64,000 nt of DNA from Clostridium sp. JN-1 (GTDB lineage: Bacteria; Bacillota; Clostridia; Clostridiales; Clostridiaceae), in NCBI RefSeq assembly GCF_003718715.1, contig NZ_CP033465.1:2046001-2110000 (forward strand), written 5' to 3'. Shown in pieces: positions 1 to 8,865 of this stretch. How positions within the stretch are numbered: the stretch's first letter is position 1; every line of letters starts with the position of its first letter. The position numbers and the translations under genes were made by a program. The notes under the pieces were generated by a model that was not told the DNA's origin, searched no databases, and worked only from the letters and a program-made list of their open reading frames with translations.

Positions 1-1899
1 CTTGAAAAATACTTGTCAAAGGATCAAATACTAGAAGCGTATATGAACACAATATATCTTGGAGGAAGGGCAATGGGAGTTGAAGCTGCCTCAGAGCAGT
101 ATTTTGATAAAAGTGCTAAAGACTTGAACTTAATTGAATGTGCATACATAGCTGGAATTCCGCAAAGTCCATCAGTATACTATGCTTTTTCTTCTACTTC
201 TAAAAAAGATCCATCTATATACTTGAACAGAACTCGAACTGTATTAAAGAAAATGTACGAAAATGGATACATAACAGCACAAGCTTATAATAACGCTTTA
301 ACGGACTTATCCAATAATAAATTAGTTTTTAAGCCTCAAAATTCTAATGACGGCAAACTCAATTATGAATACTTTACACTGCCTGCTGTAGATCAAGTAA
401 AAAAGGCATTAGAAAGTAAATATCACTATAGTGAAAGTCAAGCAGAGCATCAATTAATGTACGGCGGTCTAAAAATATATACAACAATGGATAAATCTAT
501 TCAAGATAATACTCAACAAACTTTAAACAATACAGATATACTAGGAAATAATTCTCCAAATAATATCGAACAGCCTCAGGCTTCAGCTGTCGTAATGGAT
601 TATCACTCTGGAGAAGTAAAATGCATAATTGGAGGAAGAGGAGATCAACCAGCTAGATCTTACAATAGAGCTGCATCAAATAATTTTCTTAGACCTACTG
701 GTTCAAGTATAAAACCATTAACAGTGTATGGACCTGCAATTGAATCAAAAGAGTACACAGGTGCTACAATTATTAATGATTCTCCATTAAGTAATGATAT
801 TTCTCAAAAATATGGTTCTGATGGTGAAGGATATACTCCTAGTGATGACGACGGTGAGTATATGGGCAATATAACTTTGAGAACAGCATTGACACATTCA
901 AGAAACTTAGCGGCAGTAAAAATAGAAGATAAGCTTGGAATTAATACTGGAATAGATTATGCTCAAAAATTTGGTATAACATTAGATGAACATGATAAAA
1001 CAAGTATATCTGCACTGTCTTTGGGACAATTGCATCATGGTGCAAATCCACTAATCATGGCAGCTGCTTATGGAACTTTTGGCAATAATGGTATATACAC
1101 TTCTCCTAAGCTCTACACTAAGGTAGTCGATAGATCTGGAAAAGTAATTTTACAAAATGATACTTCTACAAAAAAGATACTTTCCCCACAAAGTTCATAC
1201 ATTATGTATGACTTGCTAAAAGGTCCTGTTAGTGCTGAAGGTACCGGATCAAGTGCAAACTTTGGAGATATGCCTGTTAGAGGTAAAACTGGTACTACCA
1301 CTGATTCAAAAGATTTATGGTTTTGCGGACTTACGCCTTATTATTCTGCAGCTGTTTGGATAGGCAATGATGATGACTCTGTAATTTCAGGATACAACAG
1401 TAATACATCTGCTGCTCTATGGGCAGCAATAATGGAATCGATACATCAAAATTTGTCGCCTAAAGATATAGATATGCCTGATGGAATAATAACAGACCCT
1501 ATATGTGAACTTTCAGGTAAACTTGCAAGTTCTATATGCTATAGTGATCCAAATGGAAGTACAGTTTACAATGAATTATTTATAGATGGAACTCAACCTG
1601 GAAGTCATTGTAATATTTCACATTTATCTAATGGAATTAATTCATTCCTTAATAATCCTGTACTAAAAAAATTTAAAGGAAATAATAACAATAACAATAA
1701 TAATAACGAGAATAATGCTATTAACAAGAATGCTTCTAAAAAGAAAACGCATCAAGATAATAATCCGGACAATAATGTAGAAAATAATGTAGAAAATAAT
1801 AATAATACTGATACAAATGAAAATAATACTAATACTAATACAAATACTAATACAAATACAAATACAAATACAAATGAGGATACATCAACAGATAATTAA
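1..1899 (+). CDS. ponA: Class A penicillin-binding protein (PBP1A family), 5' truncated by window edge
   Basis: Bifunctional peptidoglycan synthase: it polymerises lipid II glycan and crosslinks stem peptides outside the membrane. The reading frame is open to base 1, so the signal anchor and most of the GT51 glycosyltransferase domain lie upstream. The window begins in the end of GT51 ([10 protein letters not shown], then GIPQSPSVY). The transpeptidase domain follows with all three motifs: SxxK in TGSSIKP (Ser codon near 703), SRN near 898 and KTGTT near 1284. The last ~75 residues are a low-complexity tail of Asn runs, then an Asn-Thr dipeptide repeat, an extracellular disordered extension common in clostridial PBP1A. 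The gene converges on spoVAE and shares a bidirectional terminator with it. The family is clear; the symbol follows B. subtilis usage. Confidence 0.93.
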   Translation, partial: LEKYLSKDQILEAYMNTIYLGGRAMGVEAASEQYFDKSAKDLNLIECAYIAGIPQSPSVYYAFSSTSKKDPSIYLNRTRTVLKKMYENGYITAQAYNNALTDLSNNKLVFKPQNSNDGKLNYEYFTLPAVDQVKKALESKYHYSESQAEHQLMYGGLKIYTTMDKSIQDNTQQTLNNTDILGNNSPNNIEQPQASAVVMDYHSGEVKCIIGGRGDQPARSYNRAASNNFLRPTGSSIKPLTVYGPAIESKEYTGATIINDSPLSNDISQKYGSDGEGYTPSDDDGEYMGNITLRTALTHSRNLAAVKIEDKLGINTGIDYAQKFGITLDEHDKTSISALSLGQLHHGANPLIMAAAYGTFGNNGIYTSPKLYTKVVDRSGKVILQNDTSTKKILSPQSSYIMYDLLKGPVSAEGTGSSANFGDMPVRGKTGTTTDSKDLWFCGLTPYYSAAVWIGNDDDSVISGYNSNTSAALWAAIMESIHQNLSPKDIDMPDGIITDPICELSGKLASSICYSDPNGSTVYNELFIDGTQPGSHCNISHLSNGINSFLNNPVLKKFKGNNNNNNNNNENNAINKNASKKKTHQDNNPDNNVENNVENNNNTDTNENNTNTNTNTNTNTNTNTNEDTSTDN

Positions 1900-1902
1900 G
1901 TT

Positions 1903-1943
1903 AAACCCTATTTAGATTAAGAATTAGTCTAAATAGGGTTTTT
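1903..1943. terminator. Bidirectional rho-independent terminator
   Basis: A perfect 14-bp inverted repeat (1903-1916 with 1928-1941) with an 11-nt loop sits between the convergent PBP1A and spoVAE genes. A short T run follows on the plus strand. It probably ends both transcripts. Confidence 0.85.
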
Positions 1944-1958
1944 ACAAACTTTAGATAA

Positions 1959-2318
1959 TTATTCTTTAGATTTAGGATTAAATATCAATGCCATAACATA
2001 TCCAAATATTATGGCAGCAGTTATACCGCCAGCTGTACCCTTTACTCCACCAGTAAATGCTCCTATAAGTCCTTTACTATTTACTTCTTTTATTGTAGAT
2101 TTAGCAAGCGAACATCCAAAACCAGGTAAAGGTATTGTAGCTCCTGCCTTACCATACTTTATAACCACATCGTATATATTTAGTGCTCCTAAAATTACAC
2201 CTACTGTAACAAATACTACTAATATCCTGGCAGGTGTTAATTTTGTTTCATCCATCAATATTTGACCAATTACACATATAATTCCACCAACTATGAATGC
2301 CATTAAATAACTCTTCAT
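1959..2318 (-). CDS. spoVAE: Stage V sporulation protein AE (SpoVAEb type)
   Basis: Small membrane protein of the SpoVA channel that moves Ca-dipicolinic acid into the developing spore and releases it at germination. It has 119 residues with about four hydrophobic segments, among them an N-terminal FIVGGIICVIGQ segment and a central PLPGFGCSLA motif that is typical of the SpoVAC/SpoVAE family. It shares this fold with SpoVAC three genes upstream (compare its GGLICDVGQ and PITGFANS). ATG start with a good site (AGGAGG, 2329-2334 on the complement). It is the last gene of spoVAC-spoVAD-spoVAE, the minimal operon usual in clostridia, with a 20-bp gap to spoVAD. Confidence 0.93.
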   Translation of the reverse strand: MKSYLMAFIVGGIICVIGQILMDETKLTPARILVVFVTVGVILGALNIYDVVIKYGKAGATIPLPGFGCSLAKSTIKEVNSKGLIGAFTGGVKGTAGGITAAIIFGYVMALIFNPKSKE

Positions 2319-2338
2319 ATAAAGTCAGCCTCCTAATC

Positions 2339-3346
2339 TTAATATTCCACCGATACAGCATGTGCTATACCAGGAATACTTTCTCCTTGAAGTGAAGATG
2401 TAGTACTTAAAAGAGCTCCTGTTGAAACAAGCAGTACCTTTTTAAACTTTCTACTTAACATATTTTTATATATATATCCACAGTAAACTACAGCAGAACA
2501 TCCACATCCACTTCCTCCAGCATTAGTATCACTTTGATCACTGCTAAATATCTGCTCACCACAATCCATATAATTTGAAGATATATCATAACCATATTTT
2601 CTTAATAACTTTTCCGTGATTTCTTTACCATACTTCCCTAAATCACCTGTAGCTATGAGATCATAGTCTTCTGGAACACGTCCTGTGTCTTTAAAGTGTT
2701 GATATATAGTTGCCGCTGCTGCTGGTGCCATAGCTGCTCCCATATTATTAGAATCTGTAATTCCATAGTCCTTTACTTTACCAGTTGTCACATAAGTAAT
2801 ATACGGAAAGTCTCCCTCTCTTCCAAGAATCATTGACCCAGCACCAGTTACCGTCCACTGTGATGTAAGTGCTCTTTGGGTTCCAAATTCGAGAGGAAAT
2901 CTAAACTGTCTTTCAGATGATGCAAAATGAGATGATGTTGCTGCTATAACATAATTTGCAAATTGTCCATCCATTATCATTGATGCCACACTAAGTGACT
3001 CTGTCATTGTTGAACAAGCGCCATAAAGTCCTAAAAAAGGTATATTCATTCCCCTAGCTGCAAAACTTGATGCCGATAGTTGGTTTAATAAATCGCCTGT
3101 TAACATATACCCTATTTTTTTTTGATCCAAATTTGCCTTTTTAATACTTTCTGATACGGCAGTAAACAATATATTACTTTCTGCTTTTTCAAAGCTTTCA
3201 TTACCATTATGATCTTCATTTAAAATAATATCGAAATAGTTCTTAAAGTTTCCCTTACCTTCTTTAGGTCCAACAATACTTGCTGTTGAAATTATCTTAG
3301 GTTTACTTTCAATTCTTACAGTTTGATCCCCTAATCTTTTATTCAA
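2339..3346 (-). CDS. spoVAD: Stage V sporulation protein AD
   Basis: Soluble subunit of the SpoVA complex with a thiolase/ketoacyl-synthase fold; the B. subtilis protein binds dipicolinic acid directly. Length 335 residues is normal for the family. Visible family features are GLYGACSTMTES around residue 110, the GTQRALTSQWTVTGAG stretch and the Gly/Cys-rich SDTNAGGSGCGCSAVV near residue 280. The start is TTG at 3346, supported by a strong AAGGGGG site seven bases upstream and by lack of a nearby ATG. Gap of 13 bp to spoVAC, so co-transcribed. Expected to be forespore-specific (SigG). Confidence 0.95.
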   Translation of the reverse strand: MNKRLGDQTVRIESKPKIISTASIVGPKEGKGNFKNYFDIILNEDHNGNESFEKAESNILFTAVSESIKKANLDQKKIGYMLTGDLLNQLSASSFAARGMNIPFLGLYGACSTMTESLSVASMIMDGQFANYVIAATSSHFASSERQFRFPLEFGTQRALTSQWTVTGAGSMILGREGDFPYITYVTTGKVKDYGITDSNNMGAAMAPAAAATIYQHFKDTGRVPEDYDLIATGDLGKYGKEITEKLLRKYGYDISSNYMDCGEQIFSSDQSDTNAGGSGCGCSAVVYCGYIYKNMLSRKFKKVLLVSTGALLSTTSSLQGESIPGIAHAVSVEY

Positions 3347-3359
3347 AATTAAGCCCCCT

Positions 3360-3818
3360 TCAAAAAAGTTTATTTATTATAAAGTAAACAATTCCTACGA
3401 CTACCGACGAACCTATTCCATAAACAAGTACTGGACCTGCTATGGTAAACATTTTTGCTGCTACCCCAAATACATATCCCTCTTTTTTAAATTCCATTGC
3501 CGGAGAAACTATAGAATTTGCAAAACCAGTTATAGGTACAACTGTACCAGCTCCTGCAAAAGCAGCTATTTTATCATATATACCTATTCCAGTTAAAAGT
3601 GCAGCTATAAATATCATAACTATGGATACATATGTTCCAGCTTCATCGTTAGATAATCCAATACCTACAAAATAATTACTGAAAAATTGTCCAACATCAC
3701 ATATTAATCCACCAACCACAAATGCGCATATACAATTTTTTACCAAGTTCGGTTTAGGCTGTATGTTTGAATATAAATTTTGAAATTCATCCCTAATTTC
3801 CTGTTCATTTACATCCAT
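3360..3818 (-). CDS. spoVAC: Stage V sporulation protein AC
   Basis: Integral membrane protein of the SpoVA dipicolinic-acid channel; the B. subtilis homologue behaves as a mechanosensitive channel. It has 152 residues: a short charged N-terminus, then four to five hydrophobic segments with the family motifs FVVGGLICDVGQ and VVPITGFANS. First gene of the spoVA operon, with an ATG start after AAGGA. A forespore-type promoter is proposed just upstream. There is no spoVAA, spoVAB or spoVAF, as expected for clostridia. Confidence 0.94.
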   Translation of the reverse strand: MDVNEQEIRDEFQNLYSNIQPKPNLVKNCICAFVVGGLICDVGQFFSNYFVGIGLSNDEAGTYVSIVMIFIAALLTGIGIYDKIAAFAGAGTVVPITGFANSIVSPAMEFKKEGYVFGVAAKMFTIAGPVLVYGIGSSVVVGIVYFIINKLF

Positions 3819-3850
3819 GTATATCCTTCTTTCATAAATTTTTATAACTT

Positions 3851-3879
3851 TATTTTATGTTGTATAAAAATTTTTAAAC
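3851..3879 (-). promoter_or_regulatory. Candidate forespore (SigF/SigG-type) promoter of spoVAC
   Basis: On the minus strand a GTTTA box (3875-3879) is separated by 15 bp from CATAAAATA (3851-3859). This resembles the SigF/SigG pattern (G-Y-W-T-A, then CAT..NTA). It lies about 33 bp upstream of the spoVAC start. The spacing is slightly short and the match was made by eye. Confidence 0.35.
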
Positions 3880-3935
3880 AGGAATAAACATATATTAATT
3901 TTAAATTAACAAAACTATAATGTTTCTAGTTTGTA

Positions 3936-4106
3936 GCTTAACTTACACTCCGGGAAATATATACATTACTTTTAGCTTAAAACTTAGTTTGCACGCAGGG
4001 ATATTCTGACAAAATGAAAGCACATATAAATACTTTTTTATCATTCTTGGCGAAGTATTTATCGTGCTGAAGTTTGGCAGCATATCCCGGAGTGTAAACT
4101 AAGTTT
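3936..4106. repeat. Long imperfect palindromic element between sigF and spoVAC
   Basis: The 346-bp gap between spoVAC and sigF holds no gene but is highly structured. The arms 3983-4004 and 4082-4103 pair at 19 of 22 positions. Inside, 4006-4023 pairs imperfectly with 4064-4080 and 4025-4033 with 4054-4062, so about 120 nt can fold into one long hairpin. A third, outer copy of the arm (ACACTCCGGGA, around 3945-3955) precedes it. It could be a MITE-like element or a structured RNA; no transposase or known RNA family was recognised. Confidence 0.6.
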
Positions 4107-4136
4107 GGAATTAGAAGCCCTATATTTATATAAAAT

Positions 4137-4167
4137 AAAAAAATAGGATATAAAATTTTATATCCTA
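4137..4167 (-). terminator. Terminator of spoIIAA-spoIIAB-sigF
   Basis: A perfect 24-bp palindrome (4144-4167) overlaps the sigF stop codon and is followed on the minus strand by a run of seven T. It should separate the spoIIA operon from spoVA. Confidence 0.85.
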
Positions 4168-4920
4168 TCCACTCAATGTCTTTTTCATTACCTTTAAAAC
4201 TTTCTTTTCAATTCTAGATACTTGTACTTGACTTATTCCAAGCATTTTTGCCACTTGAACTTGTGTTTTATCTTTAAAGTATCTAAGCATTATGATCTGT
4301 CTAGATTTCACATCTAAATCCCTTAATGCTTCCTTTAAAGCTATTCTATTTATCATTTTTGTATCTTCTTCACGATTTTGGCTTAACTTATCAATAAGTA
4401 AAACCGGTGATCCATCATCTTGATGTATAGTATCATATAAATATTGCAGACTATTTGCAGATTCCATAGCAAATACAATTTCTTCTCTTTCTATACCTGA
4501 ATACTTAGCTAATTCTTCAATTGTTGGCTCCCTATTTAACTCCTTAGTTAAACTTTCCCTATCATAATGTAACTTCTTAGCTGTATTTTTTACACTTCTG
4601 CTAACTTTTATTATGCCATCGTCCCTTAAAAATCTTTTTATTTCACCAAGTATCATTGGTACAGCATAAGTGGAAAACTTAACATTATATTTTTCATCAA
4701 AATTGTTCACTGCTTTGACTAATCCAATACACCCAATTTGGAATATATCCTCATATTCGTATCCCCTATTTAAAAACTTTTTACTAATAGCTGATACAAG
4801 TGGTAAATTTACTTTTACAAGTCTATTTAAAGCTTGCTTATCTCCACTTTGGGCACTTTTTATAAGCTGAACACTGTTTTCATAGTTATAATCTGGTTTT
4901 TTAACTGCTTCTTCACCCAT
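4165..4920 (-). CDS. sigF: RNA polymerase sporulation sigma factor SigF
   Basis: Forespore-specific sigma factor, the first compartment-specific regulator of sporulation, held inactive by SpoIIAB. It has 251 residues with regions 2, 3 and 4 in order: YEYEDIFQIGCIGLVKAV (region 2), FSTYAVPMILGEIKRFLRDDG (region 2.3-2.4), REPTIEELAKYSG (region 3) and the helix-turn-helix TQVQVAKMLGISQVQVSRIEKK (region 4). The last helix ending in VSRIEKKVL is typical of SigF/SigG. The gene is third in spoIIAA-spoIIAB-sigF, 10 bp after spoIIAB, and ends in its own terminator. SigG is close in sequence, but the operon context fixes the call as SigF. Confidence 0.97.
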   Translation of the reverse strand: MGEEAVKKPDYNYENSVQLIKSAQSGDKQALNRLVKVNLPLVSAISKKFLNRGYEYEDIFQIGCIGLVKAVNNFDEKYNVKFSTYAVPMILGEIKRFLRDDGIIKVSRSVKNTAKKLHYDRESLTKELNREPTIEELAKYSGIEREEIVFAMESANSLQYLYDTIHQDDGSPVLLIDKLSQNREEDTKMINRIALKEALRDLDVKSRQIIMLRYFKDKTQVQVAKMLGISQVQVSRIEKKVLKVMKKTLSG

Positions 4921-4930
4921 ATTAATTCAC

Positions 4931-5359
4931 CTAACTTAATGATTTAAAATTTTTTTTCATCGTTATTCTTGTCCCTTTATTTTTCTCAGAATAAATTTCT
5001 AATTTGTCCATAAATGTTTCCATAACCGTAAAACCCATACCTGATCTTTCTAAATCTGGTCTTGATGTATATAATGGTTGTCTTGCAAGCTCTATATTTT
5101 CTATTCCAATACCATTATCACAAATTGTAATTGTTAGTTCTCTTCCCTCTATGTAAGATTCTATTTTTATTATATCTTCCTTGTTTTGATATCCATGTAT
5201 TATAGAATTAGTTACTGCTTCTGATACAGCAGTTTTTACATCTGTAATCTCTTCTATAGTAGGATCGAGTTGAGATACAAAGGCTGCTACTGCAACTCTA
5301 GCAAAACTTTCATTTTCTGATTTACTTAGGAATTCTATTTTCATCATATTATTGTACAT
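4931..5359 (-). CDS. spoIIAB: Anti-sigma F factor (serine kinase) SpoIIAB
   Basis: Binds SigF and blocks it in the predivisional cell; it also phosphorylates SpoIIAA with ATP. It is 142 residues, the family length, with the GHKL ATPase boxes: N box [11 protein letters not shown] around residue 48, G1 box [10 protein letters not shown] around residue 86 and G2 box [14 protein letters not shown] around residue 107. ATG at 5359 is preceded by a GGGGGGAG site at good distance. Middle gene of the spoIIA operon. Confidence 0.97.
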   Translation of the reverse strand: MYNNMMKIEFLSKSENESFARVAVAAFVSQLDPTIEEITDVKTAVSEAVTNSIIHGYQNKEDIIKIESYIEGRELTITICDNGIGIENIELARQPLYTSRPDLERSGMGFTVMETFMDKLEIYSEKNKGTRITMKKNFKSLS

Positions 5360-5376
5360 TTATAACTCCCCCCACA

Positions 5377-5712
5377 TTAAATACTCTGAACTGCTTCTTC
5401 TATAGTGTCATAAATTTTAATTATTTTAAATATACCTGATAGTTCAAATACTCTTTTTATAGAATCAGTTGCTCTGCTTATACATATACTTCCTTTTTTC
5501 ATACTTAACTTCTTATATCTTCCTATTACAACACCTATACCTGAACTATCCATAAAGCTTACATTTTTAAAATCCAATATCAATTTAGTAATTTTATCTT
5601 GATTTAACCTATCGTCTATCTTATTTCTGACTTCTTCAGCACTGTGATGATCTAATTCTCCAATCATATGTACAATAAGCTTATCATCTGATTTTTCAAA
5701 TTTTAAATACAT
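5377..5712 (-). CDS. spoIIAA: Anti-anti-sigma F factor SpoIIAA
   Basis: STAS-domain protein which, when dephosphorylated by SpoIIE, displaces SigF from SpoIIAB. It has 111 residues from the chosen ATG (5712). A TTG at 5721 would add three residues; the ATG is preferred because the family normally starts only a few residues before the first beta strand. GELDHHSAEEVR near residue 17 and FMDSSGIGVVIGRYK near residue 53 are family signatures; the second Ser in MDSSG matches the phosphorylated serine of the B. subtilis protein. First gene of the operon; the 17-bp gap to spoIIAB implies co-transcription. Confidence 0.96.
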   Translation of the reverse strand: MYLKFEKSDDKLIVHMIGELDHHSAEEVRNKIDDRLNQDKITKLILDFKNVSFMDSSGIGVVIGRYKKLSMKKGSICISRATDSIKRVFELSGIFKIIKIYDTIEEAVQSI

Positions 5713-5784
5713 TATATCCAAGACTCTACTAAAACCATATATAAGTTTTAGCGTTAAAGACTTCCCTCTTTAACTTTAATTTAC

Positions 5785-5855
5785 CATATTATAAGTACTT
5801 ATAATATGACTGCAAACAACTCAAATGTCATTTACAGCATATGCATAATTGCATA
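5785..5855. promoter_or_regulatory. Palindromes upstream of the spoIIA operon
   Basis: The 399-bp gap between divergent spoIIAA and speE contains a perfect 24-bp palindrome, 5785-5808 (CATATTATAAGT and its complement), about 75 bp before spoIIAA. A perfect 16-bp palindrome with a 4-bp centre lies at 5840-5855 (TATGCA-TAAT-TGCATA). Either could bind a dimeric regulator. I found no convincing Spo0A box or SigH promoter, which would be expected here. Confidence 0.4.
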
Positions 5856-6047
5856 GTCCGAGTCAGACGATTTAACCCCCCTTCGAATTTATAAAATTAT
5901 AAGTATACCAGTATGTTAATTATATTCTATGTATGTAATAATTTTCCTCCTTTTTTTTAACGCTTCTATTTTTTATTTTTACCACTTACACCGTTTATAT
6001 ACACAGTAATAAAGTATTTCCACAAAATTTATGAATATATATTGTAA

Positions 6048-6076
6048 TTGTCATTTATTTAAAACATTGATATAAT
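6048..6076 (+). promoter_or_regulatory. speE: SigA-type promoter of speE
   Basis: TTGTCA (6048-6053), 17-bp spacer, TATAAT (6071-6076), about 45 bp upstream of the speE start; GGAGGT at 6110-6115 is the ribosome-binding site. Confidence 0.8.
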
Positions 6077-6120
6077 AAATTTGCATGCATAATAAATACA
6101 TTTAAGTTTGGAGGTATATT

Positions 6121-6951
6121 ATGATGGATATGTGGATTAGAGAAGGTCAAATAGAAAATGCTGTTATGACCTATAAAGTAAAAGAAACTCTTGTAAGGAA
6201 AAAAACTAAATATCAAGATTTATGTATTGCCGATACATATGAATTAGGCAGAATGCTTACTTTAGATGGAATTGTTCAAACTACAATTAAGGATGAGTAC
6301 GTATATCATGAAATGATAACTCATATTCCTCTTTTTACACATCCAAATCCTAAAAAGGTTCTTGTAGTTGGCGGTGGAGATGGCGGTGCTGTAAGAGAAA
6401 TTTTAAAACACCCTTCTGTACAAAAAGTTATACTATGCGAAATTGATGAAGAAGTTATCAAAGAGTGCAAAAAGTTTTTACCTGAAATAAGCTCAAAATT
6501 AGATGATCCAAAATGCGAAATTTTTATCGGTGATGGAATAAAGTATGTACATGAACATAAAAATGAATTTGACGTAATAATAGTTGATTCCACCGATCCA
6601 TTTGGTGCTGCTGAAGGATTATTTGGCGGAAGTTTTTATAAAGAAATATCTGAATGTTTAACTCAAGACGGTATATTTATAGCACAAACTGAAACTCCTT
6701 TTTATTTGCCTGAAACAGTAAAACGTGTATATAATGATGCAAATAATATATTCTCTATAACTAAACTATTTATGGCTGGAATTCCTACATATCCAAGTGG
6801 ATTTTGGAGTTTTACAATTGGTTCAAAAAAATATGATCCTGAATATGCTGACTTATCAAATACAATTGAAATAGATACAAAATACTATACTAAAAAACTT
6901 CACAAAGCTTGTTTTGTACTTCCTAAGTTTATAGAAGATTTAATAAAATAA
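6121..6951 (+). CDS. speE: Spermidine synthase (polyamine aminopropyltransferase)
   Basis: Transfers the aminopropyl group of decarboxylated S-adenosylmethionine to putrescine to make spermidine, in the cytoplasm. It has 276 residues with an N-terminal beta-strand domain and a Rossmann-like core. [18 protein letters not shown] near residue 78 is the cofactor-binding loop, and [16 protein letters not shown] near residue 155 holds the catalytic Asp of the family. [16 protein letters not shown] near residue 220 is also typical. Two ATG codons are adjacent (6121 and 6124); the second has more usual spacing from GGAGGT. It is divergent from spoIIAA. The decarboxylase at 33.5 kb could supply substrate, but speD and speB are not in the window. 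Confidence 0.95.
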   Translation: MMDMWIREGQIENAVMTYKVKETLVRKKTKYQDLCIADTYELGRMLTLDGIVQTTIKDEYVYHEMITHIPLFTHPNPKKVLVVGGGDGGAVREILKHPSVQKVILCEIDEEVIKECKKFLPEISSKLDDPKCEIFIGDGIKYVHEHKNEFDVIIVDSTDPFGAAEGLFGGSFYKEISECLTQDGIFIAQTETPFYLPETVKRVYNDANNIFSITKLFMAGIPTYPSGFWSFTIGSKKYDPEYADLSNTIEIDTKYYTKKLHKACFVLPKFIEDLIK

Positions 6952-6989
6952 CTGCATACGTAGTTTACATAATTCATGCATCAAGCAAT

Positions 6990-7041
6990 AACTTTCAGTT
7001 TCTGTTACGACCTTAAGAGATCGCAGCAGAAACTAGAAGTT
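6990..7041. terminator. Stem-loop between convergent speE and larA
   Basis: Arms 6990-7004 and 7027-7041 pair at 13 of 15 positions around a 22-nt loop. There is no strong T run, so its action as a terminator is only likely from position. Confidence 0.5.
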
Positions 7042-7109
7042 AATTAGCCTTCTTTTCCCATCCTTTAAAGCCTTTGATTAATATTAAATTGAAAAATACT
7101 CATCAATCC

Positions 7110-8399
7110 TTAGGCTATCTTTGGGAATGTATTTGCAGCATGGGACATAATATAAGTTTTTAAATTGCTGCCTTTTTTCTTATAGGTCAGCTTTAAAGCT
7201 TCTTCTACTGTTTTTACTACAGTTATATTTGCTTTTTTTACAAGCTTTGGATCTAAATCTGACACAAATATAACATCATACTTATTTGCAAGATCGCAGA
7301 ATATATATCCTACATCTTTTGAGATACTGTATTCACGTCTTAGCTCCTTTTCTCTATCTAACATGTTGTCATAATTTAATATCATATTCTGAACATCTTT
7401 ATTACCGCCTAAACCTTCTCTGCACTGACTTAATATAATCATTGTTCCGCCGTCTTTTACTGCTTCCTTAGCATTCATTATTGTTTTGCTTGATTGATAG
7501 AAGTTTATATCCTTTGGATATCCACCGGCAGTAGCTATTACCAAATCCGCTTTTTCATTTATATTGACACTATCTAATTTTTCAACTATTTTGCATCCTT
7601 CATAAAAAGCTTCAATATAATTACCGCTGACTGCTGAAACTATACTACCATTTGCATCTACAATTACATTAAATATAAATGTAGGTCTTAAGAAAGCTGC
7701 TGCCTGCATCATATCTTCATTCACAGGATTACCTTTTAATTTTCCACTTCTTACATTAGGATTTTTTCCTTCACCTAAATTTTCATTTAAAGTAAGTGAA
7801 TGGTTTTTCATTATAGTTTGGTAGGATGAAATACCTGGTAAAATAGTTTTTCTACCTCCTCCCCATCCTGCAAGAAAGTGATAAACAATTCCTCCTGTAA
7901 GAACTATATGGTCGCATTCATAAGCTTTTTTATTTACTTTTATTGGAGTACCATAAGTTGTTTTCCCTAAGTATACTAGGTTATCTTCATCAAAACAGTC
8001 ATGATCTATAACTTCAAATCTTTTAGCTAGTTTATCTCCTAGAAGTTTAACATGTTCATCTCTGTTTTGTTTTCTGTGCGACCCTAGAGCACTTATAATT
8101 TTAATGTCTTCATCCTTAACTCCTCCCTTATTTAATTCTTCAACTATTTTATACAGAAACTTATCTGTTTTCTCCCATGCTCTAGTTACATCAGGTACTA
8201 CTAAACAAACAGTTTCCCCTGGCTTAACAAGCTCCTTAAGTCTTGGACTTCCTATTGGATTTTGCAGTGTATTTACTATAATTTCCTCCTCTGATTGCGA
8301 TACTCTAAAAGGTTTGCTTTCTATTACCCCAAGCAAATTTTTATCTTCAATAGAAACGCTTACTTTGGTACTCCCATAATCTAATTCAAAACTTTTCAT
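7110..8399 (-). CDS. larA: LarA-family nickel-pincer 2-hydroxyacid racemase/epimerase
   Basis: LarA enzymes interconvert D- and L-lactate or related 2-hydroxyacids with the nickel-pincer nucleotide cofactor. This 429-residue protein has the DUF2088 N-terminal half, with PDVTR at 69-73 and SHRK at 107-110, and the C-terminal half. The residues known in Lactobacillus plantarum LarA fall at the same numbers here: His108, His174, Lys184 (the Lys that bonds the cofactor, in GGRKTILPG) and His200. Start ATG after GGAGGG. The larB, larC and larE genes needed to make the cofactor are not in this window, so they must lie elsewhere. Exact substrate is uncertain: the family includes malate and gluconate-type racemases. 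Confidence 0.88.
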   Translation of the reverse strand: MKSFELDYGSTKVSVSIEDKNLLGVIESKPFRVSQSEEEIIVNTLQNPIGSPRLKELVKPGETVCLVVPDVTRAWEKTDKFLYKIVEELNKGGVKDEDIKIISALGSHRKQNRDEHVKLLGDKLAKRFEVIDHDCFDEDNLVYLGKTTYGTPIKVNKKAYECDHIVLTGGIVYHFLAGWGGGRKTILPGISSYQTIMKNHSLTLNENLGEGKNPNVRSGKLKGNPVNEDMMQAAAFLRPTFIFNVIVDANGSIVSAVSGNYIEAFYEGCKIVEKLDSVNINEKADLVIATAGGYPKDINFYQSSKTIMNAKEAVKDGGTMIILSQCREGLGGNKDVQNMILNYDNMLDREKELRREYSISKDVGYIFCDLANKYDVIFVSDLDPKLVKKANITVVKTVEEALKLTYKKKGSNLKTYIMSHAANTFPKIA

Positions 8400-8644
8400 A
8401 TTAACCCTCCCATTTTAAATTTGAACTTATAAGGAATATGAGCCAAAAAATTTTCGCTAAAAGCAGGTCTTATCTGTATTAACTTTCCGTCCTCATCAAA
8501 TTCTAGACTAGTGCAGTCTGCTGTCAGACCAGTTTTTAAATACCTGTAATTAAAAAAACCTTGTGTTATTAATTTAAAAATATTTAATATAAAATATTTA
8601 CTATTTATATATTTTACAAATAAAAGTTTTATTACAAGTAACAA
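8396..8644 (-). pseudogene. Hypothetical short ORF or gene remnant before larA
   Basis: An 82-codon frame overlaps the larA start by four bases. Its N-terminal ~35 codons are very AT-rich and hydrophobic and do not look like a selected protein. The part encoded by about 8400-8545 (YLKTGLTADCTSLEFDEDGK, then LIQIRP) reads like the end of a real protein domain, possibly of a glycoside hydrolase, but I cannot name it. No ribosome-binding site was seen for the 5' end. Best explained as a decayed gene fragment; it may be untranslated leader of larA. Confidence 0.25.
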
Positions 8645-8689
8645 AATTTAGGAAAACACAACTAATAGTCAAACATCTTCAAATCAATA

Positions 8690-8721
8690 TAACAAAAAGA
8701 GAGAAACATCGTTTCTCTCTT
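8690..8721 (-). terminator. Terminator after the methyltransferase gene
   Basis: Perfect 11-bp stem (8697-8707 with 8711-8721) with a 3-nt loop, followed on the minus strand by a T-rich run. The 8722-8865 stretch between it and the methyltransferase stop holds only a 15-codon frame with no ribosome-binding site. Confidence 0.85.
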
Positions 8722-8865
8722 CTTATACGTACTATAAATTAATTATTGTATTTAGAGTTATTAAATATTTTCTATTATTTCATTAACTGCTTTTTTTAAC
8801 TCATCCATAACTTACACACACCATTGTTTATTTTAGCTGCAAATTGCGCCTAATGGTATTTTTAA

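Noticed and set aside
8761-8808. 15-codon minus-strand frame (MDELKKAVNEIIENI)
   Set aside because: No ribosome-binding site, an in-frame stop just before it, and too short to call; it might be a relic.
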